The notes under the pieces are model-generated. The model made no database searches and was not told the origin of the DNA. It saw only the letters and a list, made by a program, of their open reading frames with translations. DNA of 64,000 nucleotides from Salinimonas iocasae (GTDB lineage: Bacteria > Pseudomonadota > Gammaproteobacteria > Enterobacterales > Alteromonadaceae): assembly GCF_006228385.1 (NCBI RefSeq), contig NZ_CP039852.1:1566001-1630000 (forward strand), read 5' to 3'. This document shows positions 1 to 8,600 of this stretch, piece by piece; within the stretch, counting starts at the first letter, position 1, and each line of letters opens with the position of its first letter. A program made the translations under genes and the position numbers.

Positions 1-95
1 TGTTATTCTTAGTAGAAAGAAAATAACGCATTACATAGCGCTAAGGCTGAACAGCGCGTTTGCACTGTCAGCAATCAATATCATAGGAATTATTT

Positions 96-452
96 ATGGC
101 TCTAGATGAACATCCCCTGTTGGGCGTGAGTGCAGCATTGCGTTTACAAGAGACAATTTCTGGAATTAAAGATAACCAGAAAGTCTGGATTCTCAAGGAC
201 GCAGATGGCTGCGTCATGTTAAGTACTGAAGATGAAGACGGTGTACCCGTGTGGCCAGATGCCGGCTTAGCCTTACTGTGGGCTACAGAGGACTGGGCTG
301 ATTGTGAACCTATGGCGGTGACGCTGGAAGACTGGCTGAAGAAATGGACGCCGGGCCTTATGCAGGATGAACTGTGCATTATGGTTTGCCCGGTACCGGG
401 CGAAGACGGTGAGGTAATGGAACCGGACGAGCTTGCTGAAAAGCTGATGTAA
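96..452 (+). CDS. DUF2750 domain-containing protein
   Basis: This is a 118-aa cytoplasmic protein of unknown function. The sequence matches the DUF2750 pattern: an N-terminal helix, a VPVWPD stretch near residue 50, an ADCEP segment, a DWLKKWTPG segment near residue 83, and an acidic C-terminus ending in a PDELAEKLM-like tail. There is no signal peptide or membrane segment. An AGGA ribosome-binding site lies about seven bases before the ATG. It is a single-gene unit closed by a strong terminator at 473-503. Family assignment rests on recalled motif similarity; no biochemical role is known to me. Confidence 0.85.
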   Translation: MALDEHPLLGVSAALRLQETISGIKDNQKVWILKDADGCVMLSTEDEDGVPVWPDAGLALLWATEDWADCEPMAVTLEDWLKKWTPGLMQDELCIMVCPVPGEDGEVMEPDELAEKLM

Positions 453-472
453 CCATTGCTCACACTGTACTT

Positions 473-503
473 AAAAACCACTGAAGTCCTCAGTGGTTTT
501 TTT
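473..503 (+). terminator. Rho-independent terminator after the DUF2750 gene
   Basis: An AAAACCACTGA arm, a five-base loop and a TCAGTGGTTTT arm are followed by a run of T. It lies 20 bases after the stop codon. Confidence 0.9.
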
Positions 504-608
504 GTTTATGGTGCAAGGTCTTTGACTTTTTGCATCACTGCCAAGGCTGATCTTTTGCTTCCGAGAACCCGTTTACTACTTTTAATACAACAGGATAATG
601 GAGCAATT

Positions 609-851
609 ATGTATACAGAACAGCCAACAATGGCAGACTTATTCACCCAGTTGGGACTTGATTCCAGCGAAGAGGGGATGGATGCATTTATTGAAGAGCA
701 TAAAGGCATGAATCAAAGCCGGCATATCGAAGAAGCGCCATTCTGGAACGATTCTCAGGCTGCGTTTCTTAAACAGGCCATTGATGAAGACGCGCAGTGG
801 GTGGTGGTAATCGACGAGTTGAACGCCCAGCTGCATCATGATCACGCCTGA
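609..851 (+). CDS. DUF2789 domain-containing protein
   Basis: An 80-aa small cytoplasmic protein. The open frame extends further upstream, but the ATG at 609 is preceded by GGAG at 600-603 and the family homology begins there: MADLFTQLGL near the N-terminus, then DAFIEEHK, the APFW segment near residue 45, and the AAFLKQAIDEDAQW segment. This is the DUF2789 pattern. No catalytic motif is visible and the function is unknown. It follows the DUF2750 terminator, so it probably has its own promoter in 504-600. Confidence 0.85.
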   Translation: MYTEQPTMADLFTQLGLDSSEEGMDAFIEEHKGMNQSRHIEEAPFWNDSQAAFLKQAIDEDAQWVVVIDELNAQLHHDHA

Positions 852-1013
852 TAAAAGCCACGCCTTTACGCGATTGATAACGGTAGATTCACGATGAATT
901 TACCGTTGCAACAAATTTACACATTTTAACGATTGGTTTTTTACCGTTTAGACTGGGCGCTTAACACATTACAGGGTAGTATCTTTGGGACGACACTCGA
1001 ATAAGGAACTGTA

Positions 1014-3182
1014 ATGTCTAAAAAAATAAGCTATCTGGCTGGTGCAATACTTCTTGCCAGCACAGGCAGCACATTCGCCAAAGAAGGCATGTTTACGCCT
1101 GAACAGCTTCCCCAGATAAGCGCAGATCTGAAAAAGACCGGCTTAGAAATTTCCCCCGAATCATTAAGCGACCTGACTGACTTCCCTATGGGCGCTATTG
1201 TCTCTCTGGGCGGCTGCTCAGCATCATTTGTATCGGATAAAGGACTGGCGGTAACCAATCACCACTGTGCCCGGGGCTCTGTTCAGTACAATTCTACTGC
1301 TGAAAATAATTATCTGAAGAATGGCTTTCTGGCGAAAAAGATAGGTGACGAATTACCTGCCGCACCAGGAACCCGGATGTATGTAACCGTTGAGTTTTCG
1401 GATGTGACGGACAAAATCCTCGGCAAACTTGATGAGAGCGTGACCGGGCGGGAGCGTTTTGATGCTATCGTTGATATGCAAAAGCAACTGATTCAGGAGT
1501 GCGAGGCCGAGCCGGGCTATCGTTGTTCAGTACCGTCTTTCTATAATGGAAAAGAGTACAAGCTGATTAAACAGCTGGAGATACAGGATGTTCGTATTGC
1601 CTATGCGCCTGCAGACTCAGTAGGTAAATATGGCGGTGATATTGATAACTGGATGTGGCCGCGCCACACTGGCGATTTCTCCTTTTACCGGGCTTATGTG
1701 GGTAAAGATGGCAAACCTGCAGAGTATGCCGAGGACAATGTGCCGTATCAGCCTGAGCATGTGCTCAAAGTATCTGCTGCCGGCCTGAAGGACGGCGACT
1801 TTGTGATGGCGGCGGGTTATCCTGGCTCCACAGACCGGTATGCCAGACTGGTAGCGGTAAAACACACCTTTAACTGGTTATATCCCACTTATATCGATTT
1901 AATCGAAACCTGGATTGATACCATTGAGAAAGCCGCGCCCGAAGGCAGCGATGCGCGTATCAAGTATGAGTCTACACTTGCCGGACTGAATAACTTCCTG
2001 AAAAACACCAAAGGGCAAATCGCCGGGGCGAAGCGGGTTGGTCTGGTTGAGCGACGCGAGCAGCGTGAAAAAGCATTAAATGAGTGGTTATCATCTGCGG
2101 GTATGCGCGAAGCTCAGCTTGAAACCATTGCAAAGCTGGATGATGTCGAGAAGCAACAGTCTGCACTGAGCAAGCAAACATTCTGGTATCGCAATATTAC
2201 CCGACCACAACTACTTAGCGCTGCCCAGCGTCTTTACCGTAATGCTATTGAACAGCAGAAACCGGATGCGAAGCGTGAGCCTGGTTATCAGGACCGTGAC
2301 CAAAGTCGCCTTAAAGAAAGCATGCAGCGTATTGAAAGGCGCTTTGATGCAACTGTTGATAAGGCCGTCTGGGCTACATTTATCAAGCAATACCTTCAGC
2401 AGCCAGCGGCAGCCAGAATCGCAGCGTTTGATGAAGCTCTGGGGTTATCCGCAGATACATCACCTGAAAAGGTCGATCAAATTCTGGCTGACTATTACCA
2501 GCAAACTGGGATGAATCAGGTCGATAATCGTCTTGCGCTTATTGATGCTAAGCCTCAGGCGTTTAAGTCCAGCGATGACCCGTTCGTAAAACTGGCGGTC
2601 GCATTGTATGACACGGAGATGGAGAATGAAGATCGTGCCAAGAGTTTATCGGGTGAGTCAAAAGCACTGACACCTGGTTACATGCAGGCAATCATTGACT
2701 GGCAGAAGTCCCAGGGTAGTCTGGCATACCCGGATGCGAACAGCACCTTACGCGTGACTTATGGTAATGTCCTGGGAGGCTCACCAAAAGACGGCCTGAT
2801 TTACGAACCTTTCACCCGTCTTCAGGGCATTGTTGAAAAAGACACTGGCGAAACACCGTTCGATGCGCCTGCGAAACAGTTGGAATTGATCAAAGCTGAA
2901 AAGTTCGGCCCCTATGAAATGGCCTCTATCGATAGTGTTCCGGTTAACTTTTTAAGTGACCTAGATTCTACTGGCGGTAATTCAGGCTCAGCCACCATGA
3001 ACGGCCGGGCTGAACTGGTCGGCCTGTTATTTGACGGCACCTTTGAAAGTGTTAACTCTGACTGGGATTTTGACCCTAAAACCACTCGCACTATTCATGT
3101 GGATACACGTTACATGCTTTGGGTAATGGAGTATGTTGACGGGGCAACTAACCTTATTGAGGAAATGGACGTAGTTAAGTAA
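1014..3182 (+). CDS. S46 family dipeptidyl-peptidase (DPP7/DPP11-like)
   Basis: A periplasmic serine peptidase that removes dipeptides from the N-terminus of peptides. A signal peptide covers about residues 1-22 (cleavage near TFA-KEG). The S46 triad is visible: His84 in TNHHC, Asp221 in HTGDF and Ser657 in GGNSGSA, close to the numbering of the characterised enzyme DAP BII. The specificity position in LLFDGTF is Gly675. Gly here is known in enzymes preferring hydrophobic P1 residues, while DPP11 has Arg for acidic P1. A long helical domain lies between about residues 290 and 580. The 722-aa length is normal for the family. It is monocistronic, with a terminator at 3202-3230. Its likely role is use of external protein as a nutrient. 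Confidence 0.95.
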   Translation: MSKKISYLAGAILLASTGSTFAKEGMFTPEQLPQISADLKKTGLEISPESLSDLTDFPMGAIVSLGGCSASFVSDKGLAVTNHHCARGSVQYNSTAENNYLKNGFLAKKIGDELPAAPGTRMYVTVEFSDVTDKILGKLDESVTGRERFDAIVDMQKQLIQECEAEPGYRCSVPSFYNGKEYKLIKQLEIQDVRIAYAPADSVGKYGGDIDNWMWPRHTGDFSFYRAYVGKDGKPAEYAEDNVPYQPEHVLKVSAAGLKDGDFVMAAGYPGSTDRYARLVAVKHTFNWLYPTYIDLIETWIDTIEKAAPEGSDARIKYESTLAGLNNFLKNTKGQIAGAKRVGLVERREQREKALNEWLSSAGMREAQLETIAKLDDVEKQQSALSKQTFWYRNITRPQLLSAAQRLYRNAIEQQKPDAKREPGYQDRDQSRLKESMQRIERRFDATVDKAVWATFIKQYLQQPAAARIAAFDEALGLSADTSPEKVDQILADYYQQTGMNQVDNRLALIDAKPQAFKSSDDPFVKLAVALYDTEMENEDRAKSLSGESKALTPGYMQAIIDWQKSQGSLAYPDANSTLRVTYGNVLGGSPKDGLIYEPFTRLQGIVEKDTGETPFDAPAKQLELIKAEKFGPYEMASIDSVPVNFLSDLDSTGGNSGSATMNGRAELVGLLFDGTFESVNSDWDFDPKTTRTIHVDTRYMLWVMEYVDGATNLIEEMDVVK

Positions 3183-3201
3183 TGCGTTGGTATTTCTGAT
3201 G

Positions 3202-3230
3202 AAAGGCAGAGCGTTGGCTCTGCCTTTTTT
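3202..3230 (+). terminator. Rho-independent terminator after the S46 peptidase
   Basis: AAAGGCAGAGC and GCTCTGCCTTT arms surround a short loop and are followed by T residues, 20 bases after the stop. Confidence 0.9.
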
Positions 3231-3311
3231 GTATCAGGCCGTGAGGGATTGAAAATCGCTTGTTGTGTTACACTTTTCCATTCAACGGCTACCTGAATAT
3301 ACCGGGTTTCA

Positions 3312-3317
3312 AGGAGG
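3312..3317 (+). promoter_or_regulatory. Strong Shine-Dalgarno that points to an ATT start
   Basis: AGGAGG at 3312-3317 is the best ribosome-binding site upstream of the RNase J-like frame. The only reasonably spaced in-frame initiation codon is ATT at 3323, five bases downstream. No ATG or GTG occurs in frame between here and the conserved GGTGEIGM motif, and the TTG at 3260 has no ribosome-binding site. Confidence 0.7.
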
Positions 3318-3322
3318 CATTT

Positions 3323-4690
3323 ATTTCTACACTTACACCAGGTCCCGACGATTTGTGGTTTGTTCCGCTTGGCGGAACCGGAGAAATCGGCATGAATATG
3401 AATCTGTACGGTCATGACGGGCAATGGTTGATGGTAGATTGTGGCGTTAGCTTTGATGAGCCGTTAGTCGCCCCCTATCTTGATGCTTCTGCATCGGCTC
3501 GATTTGATATCGTTGCCCCCGATCCTGCATTCATCGCGCAGCAAAAAGAGAGTCTTTGCGGGATGGTAATAACGCATGCTCATGAAGATCACGTTGGCGC
3601 CGTACCATACCTGTGGCCGCGCTTGCGATGCCCGGTTTATACCACCGCTTTTACCGCAGAGGTACTCAGACGCAAGCTAGCCCAAACCGGCCTTGAGGAT
3701 AAAGTACCGATAATTGTTGTTGATGAACGTAATGAGAAGCAGGTCGGTCCGTTTTCGCTCAACTGGCTGGCAGTAACGCATTCCATTCCTGATCCTTTCG
3801 CATTAAAGATTACCACACCGGCGGGCAGTGTTCTGCATACAGCAGATTGGAAAATTGATGCTCAGCCAGTAACCGGTAAGCCATTTGATGCTGCGCTTTA
3901 CAGGCAACTTGGCAGTGAAAATATACTGGCTATGATAGGTGATTCTACCAATGCCACCAAACCAGGTTTTTCTGTTTCAGAGCGAAATTGTTTCGATGGC
4001 TTACTTGCCACCATAAGGCCATTGACAGGGCGTGTTGTTGTTAGTTGTTTTGGCAGTAATGTGGCGCGTCTGATCACCCTGGCGAAGGTAGCACAGAAAA
4101 CCGGCCGTTATATGGCGCTTTATGGGCGTTCGCTACTCAATATGTATAGTATTGCACGAAAACTGGACGTCTGGCCTGAGGATCTGACTTTGATTGATCC
4201 CAGTCATGCTGGCTATCTGCCACCCAGCGAGGTATTGGCGGTAGTAACCGGCAGTCAGGGGGAACAACGCGCCGCTTTGGCCCGCCTGGCCCGTGACGAT
4301 CACCATCAGCTATCTCTGGATAAAGGTGATACAGTTATTTTCTCAAGTATTGTTATTCCCGGTAATGAACAACCCGTAAACAATCTTATCAGTCAGCTCA
4401 AAGGGCTGGGTATTTCGACTATTACCAGCGAAGAAAGTGTATTACCCATCCACGCCAGCGGGCACCCGTGTGCAGAAGAGCTTAAACTAATGTACAGCTG
4501 GGTTAAGCCGCAGGTTGCTATTCCTGTACATGGCGAGCCTGAACATCTGGAAGCGCACGGTCAGATAGCCAGAGAGGCTGGCGTGAGAAAGCGATATGTA
4601 GGGCGTAATGGCGATCTTTACCGGCTGGCTCCTGTTACTGGTATCCGGCGTCAGGTTATACGTACCGGCAGAGTACCTGTTAAAGCGTAA
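3323..4690 (+). CDS. RNase J-like beta-CASP metallo-ribonuclease, probable ATT start
   Basis: A metallo-beta-lactamase-fold ribonuclease of the RNase J type, which acts on 5' ends and within RNA. From the ATT start it is 455 aa. The metal motif HAHEDHVGA puts ligands at about H85, H87, D89 and H90. The RNase J signatures GDSTNATKPGFS, HASGHP and IPVHGEPEHL are present in order. It is about 100 aa shorter than Bacillus RNase J and lacks the C-terminal extension, as expected for the short proteobacterial branch. The start is odd: AGGAGG followed by ATT, giving an N-terminus (M)STLTPGPDDLWF. An alternative is TTG at 3260, adding 21 unconserved residues without a ribosome-binding site. Most gammaproteobacteria rely on RNase E, so this gene is of interest. 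Confidence 0.9.
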   Translation: MSTLTPGPDDLWFVPLGGTGEIGMNMNLYGHDGQWLMVDCGVSFDEPLVAPYLDASASARFDIVAPDPAFIAQQKESLCGMVITHAHEDHVGAVPYLWPRLRCPVYTTAFTAEVLRRKLAQTGLEDKVPIIVVDERNEKQVGPFSLNWLAVTHSIPDPFALKITTPAGSVLHTADWKIDAQPVTGKPFDAALYRQLGSENILAMIGDSTNATKPGFSVSERNCFDGLLATIRPLTGRVVVSCFGSNVARLITLAKVAQKTGRYMALYGRSLLNMYSIARKLDVWPEDLTLIDPSHAGYLPPSEVLAVVTGSQGEQRAALARLARDDHHQLSLDKGDTVIFSSIVIPGNEQPVNNLISQLKGLGISTITSEESVLPIHASGHPCAEELKLMYSWVKPQVAIPVHGEPEHLEAHGQIAREAGVRKRYVGRNGDLYRLAPVTGIRRQVIRTGRVPVKA

Positions 4691-4732
4691 CCAATAAAAA
4701 TTTCTGCACATCCGATAATTCTCGACAATAAT

Positions 4733-4759
4733 AAAGCGTCAGCATTTGCTGATGCTTTG
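4733..4759 (+). terminator. Terminator-like hairpin after the RNase J-like gene
   Basis: AAAGCGTCAGCA and TGCTGATGCTTT arms pair with one G-T mismatch around a two-base loop. The T run is short (TTTGTTAT), so termination may be incomplete. Confidence 0.6.
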
Positions 4760-4775
4760 TTATAAAGGACTGTGT

Positions 4776-4985
4776 ATGAAGAAGTTAATTAGAATTGCGG
4801 CGGTAATTGGTACTGGGTTATTATCATTTTGTGCTTCGGCCCAGGGGCTCGCTGACACGTCAACTTCATTTTCGATGAAAACGGTTTGCGAGGCATTTCC
4901 ACATACATGCGGTGCATCCCCCAGTGGTGACGGTTTTGGTAGCGAACTGCCAAAAGACCCACCTAAGGATGACCCTGATTCTTAA
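4776..4985 (+). CDS. Small secreted or periplasmic protein, unknown
   Basis: A 69-aa protein not recognised as any family. The start is the ATG at 4776, where an N-terminal signal peptide begins (MKKLIRIAA, hydrophobic core, ASA-Q near residue 24). The mature part is about 45 residues with two cysteines (VCEAF and HTCGAS) and an acidic, proline-rich tail with PKDPPKDDPDS. AAGGAC precedes the start. Only 17 bases separate it from the membrane protein at 5003 and no terminator lies between, so the two are probably cotranscribed. A small two-cysteine secreted protein beside a membrane protein could be a ligand or cofactor, but no function is shown. Confidence 0.6.
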   Translation: MKKLIRIAAVIGTGLLSFCASAQGLADTSTSFSMKTVCEAFPHTCGASPSGDGFGSELPKDPPKDDPDS

Positions 4986-5002
4986 CGGTAGTTTGCAGGA
5001 AT

Positions 5003-5524
5003 TTGGACTTTATATTTCTTGATGTGACCTCAATATTCTGGCCGTTGTTTTACACAGCGGCGCTTTTGGCATATTCACTGTCTGTAAGAAAAATCACACT
5101 TTTTTCCTTTATTTTTCTCGGCACGCTTCTCGTAGAAGCACTGCATTTTGGTATAGAGAACTATGTAAAGAGCCTCAATTCCATGGAAGTGTTTTCTACA
5201 CTGGGCTTTTATACCTGGTACCTTGGGTTCGGTGCTTCAAATTTGCTTTTTGCATTGAGTATTCTGTTGTTGCGCCGCTATATGCCGGTTATTCCGGTTG
5301 CAGTTACCCGTTACTTTATCGCAATCTATACCCTGTTAGGTTTTCTGCACTTGTTTACACTGCTTGAGCGCTTATCATTGCAATCAGCTTGGGTGGCAAA
5401 TGCATATTCTGTGGCTATATTTTCGCTTACCTTACTGAAGATGGCAGGGCTTATCGGTTACGCTCTTTATGAAGTCGGCGCTTCGCTTTACCGAAAAAAG
5501 CAGCAGGCAGATGTACGCTATTAA
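5003..5524 (+). CDS. Five-TM integral membrane protein, unknown
   Basis: A 173-aa inner-membrane protein. Five hydrophobic segments lie at about residues 11-28, 31-51, 66-90, 104-124 and 133-157, with short loops and a basic C-terminal tail (YRKKQQ). Glu45 and His48 in LLVEALHFG and Glu122 lie within or beside membrane segments. The layout resembles the membrane parts of sensor proteins (7TM or MHYT-like) but is shorter, and no known motif is evident. The start is uncertain: TTG at 5003 has AGGA only two bases upstream, and GTG at 5024 is an alternative. It is probably cotranscribed with the secreted protein at 4776, and lies 126 bases before a c-di-GMP enzyme gene. Confidence 0.6.
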   Translation: MDFIFLDVTSIFWPLFYTAALLAYSLSVRKITLFSFIFLGTLLVEALHFGIENYVKSLNSMEVFSTLGFYTWYLGFGASNLLFALSILLLRRYMPVIPVAVTRYFIAIYTLLGFLHLFTLLERLSLQSAWVANAYSVAIFSLTLLKMAGLIGYALYEVGASLYRKKQQADVRY

Positions 5525-5540
5525 CACCCTGTATATGAAT

Positions 5541-5555
5541 TGTGATATAAATCAC
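5541..5555 (+). promoter_or_regulatory. Predicted CRP-type binding site
   Basis: TGTGA-TATAAA-TCAC matches the CRP consensus TGTGA-N6-TCACA at nine of ten conserved positions (the final base is C). It lies 96 bases before the GTG start of the GGDEF-EAL gene, a position suited to activation. Predicted by eye only. Confidence 0.55.
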
Positions 5556-5650
5556 CTTTTTGTATTAGCATAAAGTTGCAGTGACACCCACTGCATTCTC
5601 ATATAGGTTTAACTTAGAAACCATTGTATTTCTCATCTGTAAGGTAACTT

Positions 5651-8600
5651 GTGATAAGTCCTGATACCGCTAAGCCTCTACAGCATTGCAATTATTACCG
5701 GTCTGTCGCGGCGGTAATATGCTTTACTCTGTGTCTGGTTGGAATGGTATTTTCTTCTCCGGGGGCAACCGCACCCGTTATCAAGTCATCTTCTATTCCC
5801 AGTTTGTCGACACGCCAGGGACTCAGTCAGGATTCCATCAATGACATACTTATCGATGATACTGGTTTTGTATGGCTAGCAACGCAGGGCGGGTTGGATA
5901 GGTGGGACGGTCATCACCTTGTAAACATAGCTGGTCCGGACAATATTCTTGTTAACGCCAGCATAGAAAAACTGTTTTTGGATGGGCAGGACCGGCTTTG
6001 GATAAGTTCACTGGAATCGGGGGTGTTCACCCTGGATTTGACAACCAGTGAGGTCAGTCTGGCAATTGACAGACCAGGCCTCGCTACTTACCAGTGGATT
6101 CAGTCGGCGGTTGACTTTAAAGAAAATACGCACGGCGAATTGTTTGTGGCCCTTGAACATGAGGTTGTGAAAGTCACAGCTGACGGTGGTCTCGAAGTTG
6201 TCTATACGCTGCCAGAAGCACTACGCAATAATGAAGATATTATCAGAGCCATTTATCCTGCTTCGCGATATTTGTTTGTCGCCACTTCCGCTGGAGTCTA
6301 TGCCCTGAATCTCACCTATGAGGGCGCTGAAGTCGGATCTGACGAAGGTACGTTGGATAAAAGAACCCAGGAAGTAAACTACCTTGGCGACATACCAGCG
6401 GATGTGAACAATCAGAATGCGAAGTTTCTTATGTCCGACTCGCAGAACAGGTTGTGGCTTGGCACGGTTAAAGGTTTATTTAAAGCTGACCTGACTAGCT
6501 TGCAAAATGACCTCGACGATGGGGTGCAGACTACTTTCAGCGCGGTCAATACACAGCAAAACATCTGGCAGATTGTACCTGACGGCTCAAATTCATTTTG
6601 GCTGGCAACCAATGAGGGGCTGTTTTCCCTGAGAAAAGAAACATCAGGAAGCTGGCGCAGCGTTCATATGTTGGAAGCGCAAATTGGGGAGCAGCAGCTG
6701 GCTAAATCGAAAATCAGGACAATCGCAAAGGATAAGCTCAATACGTTATGGCTGGGTACTGAGATGGGGGGCGCCATGCTGTGGACGCCAGACAATCAAA
6801 ACATAACGCATATTCAGAATCTAGTCGGCGACCCACAGCCACCACTAACGAATAATATCGTCTGGTCTTTGTATGAAGACAGTGATGAAATACTGTGGGC
6901 GGGAACCGGTAACGGTTTAACAAGGCTAGATCTGACAAACCTTGAATCGACAATGTTTCTCCAACAACCGCCAGCGCTGGCCGATCAGGCTGAAATCGAG
7001 CAGATTTTACCAACTGCGGATAAGAACACGCTGTATATCAGATCGTATGGGAAGGTACAGCTATTTAACAAACTGACAGGACAAACGATGTCGTTGCCTG
7101 TTGCTGGTCAGCAGGGTGCAGAGATTCTTGCAGGTTGGGTTTATGGTCTGGCAGTCGATACACGGGGCAGGCTGTACTTCTTATCTCATGACTACTACCG
7201 CTACGATCCTGAGACGCAGACTGTGGAAAAACTTGAATTCGCTGATGAGCGGCTTCAGGCTGCAGACAGCGGGTATTTTCTGGGAACGGCTGAAGCGCTT
7301 GATAATAATATGCTCTTATCTACCGCTGACGGCATATGGGCGGTAGATACGCAAACGCTTAGCAGCAGGTTACTTTACGAATATCTGCCTGCTGAAAAAG
7401 CCAGCGGTGCGTCAGCCACCTCGTGGGAAATTCAGGATGATGTCTTGTGGCTGGGCTTCCCGAGATTTGGGCTGTTGGGTATCGATATAGAGTCAGGTCG
7501 TGTGATCAGACGCTTTAATAGCGACAATCTTTTAAAAACCGACATTGTCTATGGCATTAAAGCTGATGAACAGGGCAGCCTTTGGTTTAGTTCTCATCAG
7601 GGGGTCTTCCGCTTTTCCCCGGAAAACCGGCTGATCAAAGAGTTCGTATATGGGCGTGAGCTCAATGTTTCTGAGTTTAATGACGGCGCGGCGCTTATTC
7701 TTCACGATGGCAGAATTGCCTATGGCTCTACAGGTGGCATTGCGATTTTCGACCCCTCTGCCTTAAGCGATGGTAATGCCATTCAGCGACCAGAGCAGCC
7801 TATGGTCATCAGTGGTATATCGCTGGACTCGCGTAACTTGCCATTGCCAATGAAAAATCTCAGTGATAGTCATCTTGATTTACATCACGACGACTTTGGA
7901 ATTGAGATCCATTTTTCCTCTATCCTGGCAAGTTTTAATGCGGCTGATAATTATGTTTATGAGCTAAATCGAAATGGTCGGCTACTGAGCCAGTCGGTAA
8001 CATCAGAGGGCAAAGCTGCTTTTGCATTTTTAGGGCCGGGCGATTATCAATTCAAGGTAGCACCAACCACCGAGCGCTATGACTACAATGTTACGCCCGG
8101 TGTTTTAACCTTTACTATTCCCTATCCACCTTTTCGCTCACCATTTGCTTACGCTGTATATCTGATCTTGTTTATTGTTGCAGTGTGGGCGTACATACGT
8201 TTTCGGCAGCAATCTATTGAGAAACTGGCTCGCACTGAGCGCCAGCTTAAAGTGATGGGTGAGGCGTTTACGCAAACCCGAGACTGGGTCATTGTTTTTG
8301 ATGAAAAAATGTTGCCGATGGCTGTAAACCCTGCTTTCTGCCGCGCACTGGGGTTATCTGAAAACGATACGGCTGATGAGGCATTATCACAGCTGTACCG
8401 TCGTAAACCTGCAATTCGTCAACAGATGTATGAGCCGCTTCTGTCACTCGAGCCCGGTGGGTTTATAAGACGTGAAACGACCGTGCACGCAGCTGACGGT
8501 CATCATCATGATGTAATTATTGACATATCAGCAGTCGCTGATGAAAACAAACCTGAGTGTATAGACTATTATCTGATGGTTTTCAGTGATATATCAGAGC

